Assembly: GCF_046591575.1 (NCBI RefSeq)
Contig: NZ_JBIQWA010000003.1
Coordinates: 248,001-312,000, forward strand
Direction of reading: 5' to 3'
DNA length: 64,000 nucleotides
Source of the DNA: Marivita sp046591575
GTDB taxonomy: Bacteria > Pseudomonadota > Alphaproteobacteria > Rhodobacterales > Rhodobacteraceae
In this document: positions 1 to 8,590 of the stretch, one piece after another
Numbering within the stretch: position 1 is the first letter of the stretch
Layout of the letters: each line of letters starts with the position of its first letter
Position numbers and translations under genes: made by a program
Notes under the pieces: generated by a model
What the model was told of the DNA's origin: nothing
Database searches by the model: none
The model's input: the letters and a program-made list of their open reading frames with translations, nothing else

Positions 1-1
1 C

Positions 2-1249
2 TTTGCCCACAAGACCGGCGATCTGGGGGAAATGGTGTGTTCAAATTCGTTTCGCTCGGATGATCATGAACAAAACGCCGTGGGCTTGTTGCATTGGGAA
101 ATGCGCGAAGCTGGCGGGCTGATCATCGACACCGCGCATCACCACCGCCTGCCCGCAGGTGGCGCGCTGGCGGTTGACCGCGATGCGTTTTCGGCAGAGA
201 TCACACAGCGTCTGCACGCGCATCCGCTTGTGTCGATCAGCCATGAAGAGATCAGCGCCCTGCCCGATGACGGCACATGGATTTTCGCCACCGGCCCGCT
301 GACCAGCGCCGCGCTTGGCGACGCGATCCAGAAAGAAACCGGAACGGACCGCCTTGCGTTCTTCGATGCCATCGCCCCCATCGTCTATGCCGACAGCATC
401 GACATGTCCAAAGCATGGCTGCAATCGCGCTATGACAAGGGCGACAACGAAGAAGAGCGCATGGCCTATATCAACTGTCCGATGGATCGCGACCAGTATG
501 AGGCCTTTATCGACGCCCTGCTGGCGGCGGACAAAACAGAATTCCACGAAGGCGAAACCGCAGGTTACTTCGACGGCTGCCTGCCGATCGAAGTGATGTC
601 AGAGCGCGGTCGCGAAACCTTGCGCCACGGCCCGATGAAGCCGGTTGGATTGACCAATCCACATCAGCCAGACGTCAAACCCTGGGCGGTTGTGCAATTG
701 CGTCGCGACAATGCGCTTGGCACGTTATACAACATCGTGGGCTTCCAAACCAAGATGAAGTACGGCGCGCAAGCCGATGTTTTCAAAATGATTCCGGGTC
801 TTGAAAGCGCCAGCTTTGCCCGCTTGGGCGGCATCCACCGTAACACGTTTCTGAACTCTCCGAGCCTGCTTGACGCGGAAATGCGGCTGAAGTCGCGCCC
901 CAATATCCGGTTTGCAGGTCAGGTGACGGGCGTGGAGGGGTATGTCGAATCCTCGGCCATGGGGTTGCTGGCCGGTCGCATGGCGGCGGCTGAAATCCTG
1001 GGAACGCCCTTGCCCATCGTGCCCCAGGACAGCGCCCATGGCGCGCTGATCCATCACATCACCGGGGGCGCGGACGCCAAGACGTTTCAGCCGATGAACG
1101 TGAATTTCGGCCTTTTCCGACCGGTAGAGGGCCTGAAAGGCGGACGGCGTGGCCGTCGCGACCGGTACAAAGCCTATACCGATCGGGCCAAAGCGGCCTG
1201 GTCATCCTGGCTGGACGCACAGGCGCTGGACGCGCCTGCTGCGGAATGA
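2..1249 (+). CDS. trmFO: TrmFO, folate/FAD-dependent tRNA m5U54 methyltransferase (5' end cut by window)
   Basis: TrmFO uses methylenetetrahydrofolate and FADH2 to methylate U54 in the tRNA T-loop in the cytoplasm. The open frame runs in from base 2, so the N-terminus with the FAD-binding glycine motif lies outside the window. About 415 codons are visible; the family is usually near 440-470 residues. Diagnostic stretches are KTGDLGEMVCSNSFRSD at the left edge, TDRLAFFDAIAPIVYADSID, YINCPMDRDQYEAF and GQVTGVEGYVESSAMGLLAG near the C-terminus. An in-frame ATG at 32 is internal, not the start. The methyltransferase and gluQ genes follow closely on the same strand, so a tRNA-modification operon is plausible. 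Confidence 0.95.
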   Translation, partial: FAHKTGDLGEMVCSNSFRSDDHEQNAVGLLHWEMREAGGLIIDTAHHHRLPAGGALAVDRDAFSAEITQRLHAHPLVSISHEEISALPDDGTWIFATGPLTSAALGDAIQKETGTDRLAFFDAIAPIVYADSIDMSKAWLQSRYDKGDNEEERMAYINCPMDRDQYEAFIDALLAADKTEFHEGETAGYFDGCLPIEVMSERGRETLRHGPMKPVGLTNPHQPDVKPWAVVQLRRDNALGTLYNIVGFQTKMKYGAQADVFKMIPGLESASFARLGGIHRNTFLNSPSLLDAEMRLKSRPNIRFAGQVTGVEGYVESSAMGLLAGRMAAAEILGTPLPIVPQDSAHGALIHHITGGADAKTFQPMNVNFGLFRPVEGLKGGRRGRRDRYKAYTDRAKAAWSSWLDAQALDAPAAE

Positions 1250-1262
1250 CTATGCTCTGCAC

Positions 1263-1874
1263 ATGAAAAAAACCTATCTCGACAAAGTTTATAATGTTCA
1301 GGGTGCGGATGCGACCAAGGCGCTTTATGATGCGTGGTCTGAAAGCTATGAGGCCGAACTTGCCGAAAACGGCTATGCCACCCCGCGCCGCGCCGCCGAA
1401 GCGTTGGCCGCAGCCCTGCCCGACCGCACCCTGCCCATCCTTGATTTCGGGTGCGGAACCGGATTGTTCGGGCTTGCCCTCAAGCTGAATGGCTTTACCC
1501 GGATTGACGGTGTCGATATGTCCGCCGAAATGTTGGCGCAGGCGAACGCCAAGTCGGTCTACCGTACGCTTGAACAGATCGAACCGGACGGTCCGCTGCC
1601 GAACACAGATGTCTATGCCGCCATCGCGGCGGTGGGTGTCATCGGCGCAGGGGCCGCCCCCTTGTCGGTGTTCGACAAATTGTTCGCCGCCCTGGCACCG
1701 CGTTCTTTGCTATGCTTTTCGTTCAACGATCACACGCTTGAAGATCCCAGCTTTGAAGACCGCGTCAATGATGTGCTGACCAGCGACGCTGCGCAGAAAA
1801 TCAGCCGCGATTATGGTGATCACCTGCCGGGGCTGAACTTGAACTCTGTGGTTTATGTTATTCAAAAGACGTGA
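1263..1874 (+). CDS. class I SAM-dependent methyltransferase
   Basis: A 203-residue protein with a Rossmann-type SAM-binding motif I (ILDFGCGTGLFGLAL, about residues 60-74) followed by an acidic motif II in IDGVDMSAEMLAQA. This is the usual layout of small class I methyltransferases. The substrate cannot be read from the sequence. The frame is open upstream, but the ATG at 1263 is preferred because it follows the trmFO stop by 13 bases and gives a normal N-terminus (MKKTYLDKVYNV). The stop overlaps the GTG start of gluQ (GTGA at 1871-1874), which suggests translational coupling. Neighbours that modify tRNA hint at an RNA or tRNA substrate, but this is inference from context only. Confidence 0.8.
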   Translation: MKKTYLDKVYNVQGADATKALYDAWSESYEAELAENGYATPRRAAEALAAALPDRTLPILDFGCGTGLFGLALKLNGFTRIDGVDMSAEMLAQANAKSVYRTLEQIEPDGPLPNTDVYAAIAAVGVIGAGAAPLSVFDKLFAALAPRSLLCFSFNDHTLEDPSFEDRVNDVLTSDAAQKISRDYGDHLPGLNLNSVVYVIQKT

Positions 1875-2716
1875 CCTTTACCACCCGATTTGCACCAAGC
1901 CCGACAGGACACTTGCATCTGGGCCATGCCTATTCGGCCTGCCTTGCCTATGCGATGGCGCACGCAGCGAAGGGCCGGTTTTTGCTGCGCATCGAAGACA
2001 CCGACACCGCCCGCAGTCAACGCCACTTTGAAAACCAGATCTATGATGACCTCGGTTGGCTGGGCCTGACATGGGAAACGCCTGTGTTGCACCAGTCCCG
2101 GAACAGCGCAGCCTATGACGCCGCCCTGCACAGGCTGGGCCAGCTTGGCCTGCTGTATCCCTGTTCCTGCACCCGGGGTGACATCCGCCGCGCGGCCTCT
2201 GCCCCACAAGAAGGCGCGCCGCTGCACGGGCCGGACGGGCTGATCTATCCGGGCACCTGCCGTCACCGCGCATGGGACGACCGCGCCGACACCGATGCGG
2301 TGCGTCTGGATATGCAACGCGCCCTGCACCATCTCGGTGCCTTGCCGCACTATCAAGAGACCGGCGTCGTGGCCGCAATTCCGTTGACGGATCAGCACAT
2401 GATAACTGAAATCGGTGACGTGGTTCTGGCGCGCCGCGATACCGGGATGGCCGCCTATCACCTGAGTGTTGTGGTCGATGACGCAGCCCAGGGCATCACC
2501 CATGTTGTGCGCGGAAAGGATCTTGCCGCGGCCACCCCAATCCATGTGCTGCTGCAGGCGCTTTTGGGCTTGCCCACGCCCGTGTATCACCACCACGCGC
2601 TGATCCGCGATGAGGCCGGAAAACGGCTTGCCAAACGTGACGATGCCCGCGCCATCGCGACATACCGCGCCGAAGGGTTAAGCCCTCAGGAGGTCAAAGC
2701 ACTGGTTAGTCTTTGA
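1871..2716 (+). CDS. gluQ: glutamyl-Q tRNA(Asp) synthetase (GluQRS)
   Basis: A 281-residue truncated GluRS paralogue. GluQRS attaches glutamate to the queuosine base at position 34 of tRNA-Asp. The class I HIGH-like motif is in FAPSPTGHLHLGHA near residue 7. Zinc-ligand cysteines are visible in YPCSCTR and YPGTC. The KMSKS-like element is KRLAKRDDA near the C-terminus. The anticodon-binding domain of full GluRS is absent, as expected for this family. The start is a GTG overlapping the upstream stop (GTGA). The window also holds tgt, which installs queuosine, and two copies of the substrate tRNA-Asp. Confidence 0.93.
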   Translation: MTFTTRFAPSPTGHLHLGHAYSACLAYAMAHAAKGRFLLRIEDTDTARSQRHFENQIYDDLGWLGLTWETPVLHQSRNSAAYDAALHRLGQLGLLYPCSCTRGDIRRAASAPQEGAPLHGPDGLIYPGTCRHRAWDDRADTDAVRLDMQRALHHLGALPHYQETGVVAAIPLTDQHMITEIGDVVLARRDTGMAAYHLSVVVDDAAQGITHVVRGKDLAAATPIHVLLQALLGLPTPVYHHHALIRDEAGKRLAKRDDARAIATYRAEGLSPQEVKALVSL

Positions 2717-2755
2717 TCCGCTTTGCGCGTCTCTTTTTTATAAATATGCAATCCG

Positions 2756-3118
2756 TCAGCCTGACACGGGCGACAGGATCTCCACTTCTGCACCATCTCT
2801 AATCTCTGTATAAAAACAAGAGGGTCGATTGGTATGGCAGGCGGGCCCGGTTTGGTGAACGGTGACAAGCAGACAATCACGATCGCAATCGACTCGCAGC
2901 GCGACAAGCTTTTGAACATGGCCGGAACTTTCGCCTTTGACCCAAAAGGCTTGCCGCGACCGGGACCAATAAGTCACCTTGCCGGTCTTTAATGTGCGCG
3001 CCACGGCCTCGGCGTTCATCCAGGCCATCATAAGCACATCACCGGTCGCGGCATCTTGTGCAATGGCGGGGATCAGGCCCTGCGTGTCATAGACCAAAGT
3101 CGCGGGATCGAACGTCAT
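2756..3118 (-). CDS. hisI: phosphoribosyl-AMP cyclohydrolase
   Basis: HisI opens the adenine ring of phosphoribosyl-AMP in histidine synthesis. At 120 residues this is the stand-alone form without a HisE domain. Family signatures include MMAWMNAEAVARTL, GKVTYWSRSRQAFWVKGE and the metal-binding segment DCDRDCLLVTV, followed by GPACHTNRPSCFY with further cysteine and histidine ligands. The gene is convergent with gluQ (39-base gap) and divergent from the IscU-like gene. The ATG at 3118 is preceded by an AAAGG about 9 bases upstream. Confidence 0.95.
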   Translation of the reverse strand: MTFDPATLVYDTQGLIPAIAQDAATGDVLMMAWMNAEAVARTLKTGKVTYWSRSRQAFWVKGESSGHVQKLVALRVDCDRDCLLVTVHQTGPACHTNRPSCFYTEIRDGAEVEILSPVSG

Positions 3119-3186
3119 GGGGAAAAACCTTTTTGCATCCGCCGTTTGGTCGCCTATCTATGAGATGCGCAACGAAAGGGAAAGCC

Positions 3187-3639
3187 ATGTCCGGCGACTC
3201 CGACCTGATCAAACTCTACTCTGCCCGCATTCTTGAACTGGCGGCCGATATCCCGCATCACACGCGTCTTGAGGCACCTGCGGTGACCGTGAAAAAGAGG
3301 TCGCCCCTTTGCGGGTCGACCGTGACAGTGGATCTGACACTTGAGGGCGGCAAGGTCAGTGCGTTTGGCCAAGACGTCAAAGCCTGCGCGTTGGGCCAGG
3401 CCGCCGCGTCTGTTGTTGGCGGCGCGATCATGGGATGCACCCCGGCGCAGATCCTTCAGGCCCGGGATGAACTGAAAACCATGTTGAAAGAAGACGGCCC
3501 CGCCCCTGCGGCACCGTTTGACGGGCTCCAGGTGCTGCGGCCGGCGGTGGCCTATAAAAACCGCCACGCCTCTATCCTGTTGACGCTTGATGCGGCGTCC
3601 GAGGCCGTGAGCCAGCTGGCGCAAACGCAAAGCGCATAA
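3187..3639 (+). CDS. IscU/NifU-like iron-sulfur cluster scaffold family protein
   Basis: A 150-residue protein with the three-cysteine pattern of the IscU/NifU N-terminal fold: SPLCGSTV, DVKACALGQAAA and IMGCTP. Together with the family's alternating strand pattern this supports a role in holding or passing Fe-S clusters. The C-terminus diverges from classical IscU, and no iscS or other assembly gene is nearby, so the exact role is open. The ATG at 3187 follows an AAAGGGA ribosome-binding site; the frame extends upstream but those codons overlap the hisI promoter region. Confidence 0.75.
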   Translation: MSGDSDLIKLYSARILELAADIPHHTRLEAPAVTVKKRSPLCGSTVTVDLTLEGGKVSAFGQDVKACALGQAAASVVGGAIMGCTPAQILQARDELKTMLKEDGPAPAAPFDGLQVLRPAVAYKNRHASILLTLDAASEAVSQLAQTQSA

Positions 3640-3654
3640 CTACCCCGATTTTAC

Positions 3655-3691
3655 AAAAAAACCGCCGCACTTCAGATCCTGAAGGCGGCGG
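3655..3691 (-). terminator. Rho-independent terminator, minus strand
   Basis: A strong hairpin (13 paired bases with one bulged A, 3-base loop, stem arms 3662-3675 and 3679-3691) is followed, reading the minus strand, by seven T (3661-3655). It lies about 135 bases downstream of the small LexA-box gene, so it probably ends that transcript and leaves a long 3' untranslated region. It is also just past the stop of the plus-strand scaffold gene, but there is no T-run on that side. Confidence 0.8.
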
Positions 3692-3825
3692 GACAGTGGC
3701 GTGTTCGTTGAAGCCGTCAAAGCTATTGAAGGCAGGCGACCTTCGTTGGGACAGTGCATCAAAGTTGGGACAGGGATGCAAAAGCTATCGGGCAAGAACC
3801 ACGCAGGCAGAAAAAGGTAACAAAT

Positions 3826-3960
3826 TCAGACAAGCACAGGCAGATGCAAGGCTGCAATCAGCATAAAGATCAATGACATGGCCCCAAGCGTATCCTGAAC
3901 AAGCGCCGTGTTGGTTTGCGCCTTGGCTGCGTGAAACGAGGTTTTGATCCGCTGCATCAT
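3826..3960 (-). CDS. putative SOS-induced 44-residue membrane peptide
   Basis: A short frame of 44 codons, ATG at 3960, with a strong GGAGG eight bases upstream. The N-terminal half is basic and polar (MMQRIKTSFHAAKAQTN). Residues about 24-44 form one hydrophobic helix (GAMSLIFMLIAALHLPVLV) ending in the stop, so a single-pass inner-membrane peptide is predicted. A GTTC-N7-GTTC LexA box lies about 54 bases upstream in the gap after recG, and a strong terminator closes the unit. In Caulobacter the LexA-controlled 29-residue membrane peptide SidA blocks cell division; the resemblance here is in size, topology and control, not in alignable sequence. A division-inhibitor role is inference. Confidence 0.65.
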   Translation of the reverse strand: MMQRIKTSFHAAKAQTNTALVQDTLGAMSLIFMLIAALHLPVLV

Positions 3961-4013
3961 GATGACGTCCTCCTTGTTGCCTCTTTGTTCTCATATCACT
4001 CACGTAATGTAAA

Positions 4014-4038
4014 GAACTTTATGAGAACATTTGAGAAC
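4014..4038 (-). promoter_or_regulatory. LexA operator (GTTC-N7-GTTC, plus a third half-site)
   Basis: Read on the minus strand, GTTCTCATAAAGTTC (4028-4014) is a perfect match to the alphaproteobacterial LexA box GTTC-N7-GTTC. A third GTTC half-site lies six bases further upstream (4038-4035). The site is between the recG stop and the small membrane peptide gene, which is transcribed the same way. Confidence 0.75.
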
Positions 4039-4046
4039 AAAAAGGG

Positions 4047-6140
4047 TCAGCCCACGGAAATAAGCTGAATCGCCTGATCCTGCCGCATCAGGTACAGCAA
4101 CACCCGCGCCGCTTTGCCCCGTGCGGATTTCAGGTGCGGATCATCCTGTAGCAACTTGCGCGCATCATCCTGTGCAATCGCCATCAGGCTGGCCTGCCGT
4201 TCCAGATCGGCGATGCGAAAGCGGGGCAACCCGGATTGCGCTGTGCCCAGAACATCTCCGGCCCCGCGCATCTCAAGATCGACTTCGGAAATGCGAAACC
4301 CGTCTTCGGTTTCCCGCAGCGTGGTCAGTCGTTTCAGCCCGCTTTCATTCAGCGGTGGTTGATACAACAAAAGGCACGTCGATTCCGCAGAGCCGCGCCC
4401 CACCCGCCCGCGCAATTGGTGCAGCTGTGCCAAACCGAAGGTTTCGGCCCGTTCGATCACCATAATAGACGCATTGGGCACATTGACGCCCACTTCGATC
4501 ACCGTTGTCGCCACCAACACGCCCGTCTCTCCGGCCACAAACCGTGCCATCGCCGCGTCTTTTTCGGCCGGGGGCATTTGACCATGCACAAGCCCGACAA
4601 CGCCCTCTCCCAAGACCGCGCGCAACCGCTTGAACCGGTCTTCGGCGGCGGTCAGGTCAAGCACTTCGCTTTCTTCCACCAAAGGACAGACCCAATAGGC
4701 TTGCCGCCCCTCGGCCACGGCGTGTCGCAGCCGGTCAATCACGCTGTCCATCATTTCATTCGACAAAAGCGCGGTTTTTACAGGTGTTCGGCCCGGCGGT
4801 TTTTCATCCAGCACCGAAACATCCATATCGCCATACTGGGCCAAAGCCAGCGACCGGGGAATCGGTGTGGCGGTCATGACCAGCACATCCACCGCCAACC
4901 CTTTGCGCCCCAGTTCGAGACGTTGTCGCACACCAAAGCGATGTTGTTCATCAATGATCGCCAAACGAAGATCATCAAACGCCACATCCTTTTGAAACAC
5001 AGCATGGGTCCCGACAAGGATCTGGATATCGCCCCGCGCCAGGGCGGCCAGTTTCGCCTTGCGCTCGGCCCCCTTGTCGCGCCCAGTCAGCAGCTCCAGC
5101 ACCACGCCTGCGTCTTCGGCCAAAGGCTGCAGGCTTTCCAAATGCTGGCGAGCCAGAATTTCGGTCGGCGCCATCATGACGCCCTGCCCCCCGGCTTCGG
5201 CCACCGTCAGCAACGCCATAAAGGCAACAAGGGTCTTTCCCGACCCCACATCGCCTTGCAAAAGGCGGTTCATGCGCTGCGTCTTTTCCAGATCATCGGT
5301 GATGTCCTGAATGGACCGCATCTGCGCATCGGTGGGTTTATACGGCAATGCCGCGAACACCTTGCGTCGCAATCGCCCGTCCCCGACGCTGGACACCCCC
5401 GGTTTGGCCCGGCTCTGGGCACGGGCCAGTGCCAGGGTCAGTTGATGCGCCAGCAATTCGTCATAGGCCAACCTGCGCTTGACGGGGCTGTCCAAAGACA
5501 GATCAGCCGTGCCCTGCGGCGCGTGGGCCTGGGTCATCGCGTCGCGCCAGCCGGGCCACTCTTCCCGTTTGACCAAGGCCGGATCGGCCCATTCCGCCAG
5601 ATCGGGTGCGCGGTCCAATGCGTCGCTTGCCGCCTTGGCCATTGTTTTCTGGGATACCCCCGCGGTCAGCGGATAAACCGGTTCAAACTCTGGCAGGGTA
5701 TTGGCCTCATCCGGCAAAACGACATGATCAGGATGGACCATTTGCGCCATACCATCGAAAAACTCGACCCGGCCCGACACGATCCGCCGCGCGCCAAAGG
5801 GCAAAAGCTTGGACACATAGTCACCACGGGCGTGAAAAAACACGATCTGGAATGCGGTCTGCGCGTCCTCGACCATCACCCGGTAGGCTCCGCCCTTGTT
5901 GCGCGCGGGGCGATGCTGGCCGATTTCAACCTCGACCGTCAGCGTTGCCGGCAAATCGGCACCTTGCACCGTGTCGCGCAAGCGCCGGTCGATCACCGAA
6001 TGCGGCAAGGTGTAAAGCAGATCGCGTGGGGCCTCTACGTCGATATGGGTCAACAGGGCCGCGGTCTTGGGGCCGATCCCTTTTAGCCCGCTGACTGCTG
6101 CAAAGAGCGGGAAGAGGATTTCGGGACGGCCGCTGCTCAT
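4047..6140 (-). CDS. recG: ATP-dependent DNA helicase RecG
   Basis: RecG remodels stalled forks and branched DNA. The 697-residue protein is full length. It has an N-terminal wedge/OB region with a helix-hairpin-helix-like GLKGIGPKTAALL (residues 18-30), Walker A GDVGSGKT (296-303), the DEQH box (397-400) followed by RFGVRQR, and a helicase C-terminal half with QLRGRVGRG. The ATG overlaps the ligA stop by four bases (6137-6140), so ligA and recG are translationally coupled. The LexA-box peptide gene follows on the same strand, grouping three DNA-metabolism genes. Confidence 0.97.
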   Translation of the reverse strand: MSSGRPEILFPLFAAVSGLKGIGPKTAALLTHIDVEAPRDLLYTLPHSVIDRRLRDTVQGADLPATLTVEVEIGQHRPARNKGGAYRVMVEDAQTAFQIVFFHARGDYVSKLLPFGARRIVSGRVEFFDGMAQMVHPDHVVLPDEANTLPEFEPVYPLTAGVSQKTMAKAASDALDRAPDLAEWADPALVKREEWPGWRDAMTQAHAPQGTADLSLDSPVKRRLAYDELLAHQLTLALARAQSRAKPGVSSVGDGRLRRKVFAALPYKPTDAQMRSIQDITDDLEKTQRMNRLLQGDVGSGKTLVAFMALLTVAEAGGQGVMMAPTEILARQHLESLQPLAEDAGVVLELLTGRDKGAERKAKLAALARGDIQILVGTHAVFQKDVAFDDLRLAIIDEQHRFGVRQRLELGRKGLAVDVLVMTATPIPRSLALAQYGDMDVSVLDEKPPGRTPVKTALLSNEMMDSVIDRLRHAVAEGRQAYWVCPLVEESEVLDLTAAEDRFKRLRAVLGEGVVGLVHGQMPPAEKDAAMARFVAGETGVLVATTVIEVGVNVPNASIMVIERAETFGLAQLHQLRGRVGRGSAESTCLLLYQPPLNESGLKRLTTLRETEDGFRISEVDLEMRGAGDVLGTAQSGLPRFRIADLERQASLMAIAQDDARKLLQDDPHLKSARGKAARVLLYLMRQDQAIQLISVG

Positions 6141-8380
6141 GCGCCCGCAATCAGATCGAACCAGCCATCTTCGTCAATGATGTCGATACCCAGTTCGCGC
6201 GCCTTGGTTTCTTTTGACCCGGCACCCGGCCCGGCAACCAGCAAATCGGTTTTCGACGACACCGATCCCGACACTTTGGCCCCAAGACTTTCGGCGCGCG
6301 CTTTGGCTTCGGCGCGGGTCATGCGGGTGAGCGTGCCGGTAAAGACAACCGTTTTCCCGGCGACCGGGCTGCCCTCTGTCTGGGGGCGTTCCGCATCCTG
6401 AATGTCCAGATGCGCGACCAATCGGTCAATCGAGGCGCGTTCAGCCTCTTGTCCGAAACTGGTCAGCAGCGACACAGCCACGGTGGCACCGATGCCATCA
6501 ATCCCGGTCAGATCATCCCACGCCGCCTGAACAGGGCCCGGCACGTCTTTCCACATGGCCTTGCGGATCACCGACAGATTGGCGCGACGGCCCTCTTTAC
6601 TGGCAAGACGCCGCTCTTCGTCCAGCGCGCGTTCTGTGGCCAGATAGGCCTCGGCGGCGGGTTTGGCCGCATCGATGGCCTCCGCCAAAGCGGCCCAGCT
6701 GCCGTAGTGACGCGCCAGATCATTGGCCGCCACTTCCCCGACATGCCGCAACCCAAGGGCGAACAGCAAACGCCCCAAAGCGATGGTTCGCTTTTCATCA
6801 ATGGCATCGAACAGGTTTTGCGCAGATTTATCCCCCCAGCCTTCGCGGTTCTTAAGCGCCTTCAACCCGCCGCCATAGCGGTCTTTCAGCGTAAAGATGT
6901 CCGCCGGTTCCCTGATCCAGCCATCCAGATAAAACTGTTCCACCTGTTTGGCCCCCAGCCCTTCAATGTCAAACGCGCTGCGTGACACAAAATGTTTCAG
7001 CTTTTCAACCGCTTGTGCCGGACAGATCAGGCCACCACTGCAGCGTCGCACGGCATCGCCCTCTTCGCGGATGGCGTCTGAGCCGCATTCCGGGCAGGTG
7101 GTTGGAAATGTGAACGGTTTGGCCGTTTCCGGCCGTTTGGACAAATCGACATCCGCAACTTTCGGGATCACGTCACCGGCGCGGTAGACCTTAACCCAAT
7201 CGCCTTCGCGAATGTCCTTGCCCTCGCGGATGGGGGCACCGTTTGCGTCACATCCGGCGATATAATCTTCGTTGTGAAGCGTCGCATTTGATACAACCAC
7301 ACCGCCCACCGTCACCGGCGTCAGACGGGCCACCGGGCTGAGCGCGCCGGTGCGCCCCACCTGAATGTCGATCGCCTCAAGCCGCGTCCAGGCCAGTTCA
7401 GCGGGAAACTTGTGCGCAATCGCCCATCTGGGTGTGGTCGACCGGAACCCCAGCCTGTCCTGAAAGGCAAGGTCATCCACCTTGTAGACCACGCCGTCAA
7501 TGTCATAGCCCAAAGTGGCGCGTTGCGCTTCAATTTCGCGGTACTGTGCCAGCATTTCGGCCGGGGTGGCGCAGCGTTTGGTCAGGGGATTGGTCTGAAA
7601 TCCAAGCGATTTCATCCGGTCAATCGCCCCCATTTGCGTGTCGGACAGCGCATCGCTTAAAACTCCCCAGGAATAGGCAAAAAACCGCAGCGGGCGGTCT
7701 TTGGTGATGTTCGGGTCCAACTGCCGCAACGATCCGGCTGCGGCGTTTCGCGGATTGGCAAACGCCTTGCCACCGCGCTGCGCCTGCCGCGCATTCAGAT
7801 CGGCAAAATCAGCGTGGCTCATATAAACCTCGCCCCGGATTTCGAGCGTCTTTGGTGCGCCGGTCAGATGCGTGGGGATATCCCCAATGGTGCGCGCGTT
7901 AGCAGTGACGTTTTCGCCGACTGTCCCATCCCCGCGCGTGGCGGCTTGCACAAGCGCCCCGTTTTCATAACGCAACGCCAAAGACAGGCCGTCGATCTTG
8001 GGTTCGGCCGTGTAGGCCAGCGGATCAGCCTCTGACAGAGCCAGATAGCGGCGAACGCTTTGATCAAAGCTGAGGATATCGTCATCGTCAAACGCGTTTG
8101 ACAGTGACATCATCCGCTGGGCATGGCGGATCTTTCCGAATCCTTCGGCCGGGGCAGCGCCGACCTGATCGCTGGGACTGTCGCTGCGTTTCAGTTCGGG
8201 AAAGCGCGCCTCGATCGCCGCATTCCGGCGCTTGAGCGCGTCGTAATGGGCATCTGAAATGTCCGGCGCGTCCTGGGTGTGATAGGCTGTATTTGCCGCC
8301 GCCAAAGCGGTTGCAAGCCGTTCAAGCTCAGCCGCTGCCTCTTTCTCGGACAAAGCTTCGACTGATATTTCCTGCCCCAT
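6137..8380 (-). CDS. ligA: NAD-dependent DNA ligase
   Basis: LigA seals nicks using NAD+. The adenylated lysine is in the KIDG motif (about residue 128). A four-cysteine zinc finger (CPECGS then CSGGLICP) precedes helix-hairpin-helix repeats, and the BRCT domain is at the C-terminus (GKTVVFTGTLTRMTRAEAKA). At 747 residues it is longer than the roughly 670-residue norm. The extra length includes an Ala/Glu/Arg-rich insert between hairpin elements (about residues 590-640). The ATG at 8380 has AAGGGG eight bases upstream; a TTG one codon earlier is less likely. The stop overlaps the recG start. Confidence 0.97.
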   Translation of the reverse strand: MGQEISVEALSEKEAAAELERLATALAAANTAYHTQDAPDISDAHYDALKRRNAAIEARFPELKRSDSPSDQVGAAPAEGFGKIRHAQRMMSLSNAFDDDDILSFDQSVRRYLALSEADPLAYTAEPKIDGLSLALRYENGALVQAATRGDGTVGENVTANARTIGDIPTHLTGAPKTLEIRGEVYMSHADFADLNARQAQRGGKAFANPRNAAAGSLRQLDPNITKDRPLRFFAYSWGVLSDALSDTQMGAIDRMKSLGFQTNPLTKRCATPAEMLAQYREIEAQRATLGYDIDGVVYKVDDLAFQDRLGFRSTTPRWAIAHKFPAELAWTRLEAIDIQVGRTGALSPVARLTPVTVGGVVVSNATLHNEDYIAGCDANGAPIREGKDIREGDWVKVYRAGDVIPKVADVDLSKRPETAKPFTFPTTCPECGSDAIREEGDAVRRCSGGLICPAQAVEKLKHFVSRSAFDIEGLGAKQVEQFYLDGWIREPADIFTLKDRYGGGLKALKNREGWGDKSAQNLFDAIDEKRTIALGRLLFALGLRHVGEVAANDLARHYGSWAALAEAIDAAKPAAEAYLATERALDEERRLASKEGRRANLSVIRKAMWKDVPGPVQAAWDDLTGIDGIGATVAVSLLTSFGQEAERASIDRLVAHLDIQDAERPQTEGSPVAGKTVVFTGTLTRMTRAEAKARAESLGAKVSGSVSSKTDLLVAGPGAGSKETKARELGIDIIDEDGWFDLIAGA

Positions 8381-8590
8381 CAAAATGCCCCTTCACCGCG
8401 ATCTTGGAACAGAGTGATAGGGCTGGCTGTGACCAGCGTCCAGATTGGATAACGACTTGCCCGGCAAAATCACAGGCCACATCGCCATACCGCGCGTGCC
8501 GATTGTCCACATGTCGGATTAAGCCACCGATACCCGGACAAGCGTCACGCAGTCCTGCGCACCGCCTTGCCGGGCATCAATGGGTATGTG

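Noticed and set aside
3745..3773. Direct repeat of GTTGGGACAG (3745-3754 and 3764-3773)
   Set aside because: Only two copies, 19 bases apart, within the 3' region of the small SOS gene; too little to call an element.
4236..6086. A 616-codon open frame on the plus strand opposite recG
   Set aside because: It is the antisense shadow of the recG codons; no ribosome-binding site, and the composition (His/Gln/Arg-rich) is typical of reverse-complement frames in GC-rich genes.
8393..8512. A 39-codon minus-strand frame between ctrA and ligA (starts MWTIGTRGMAMWPVILPGKS)
   Set aside because: No clear Shine-Dalgarno, no terminator or promoter of its own; could be chance in a 207-base gap.
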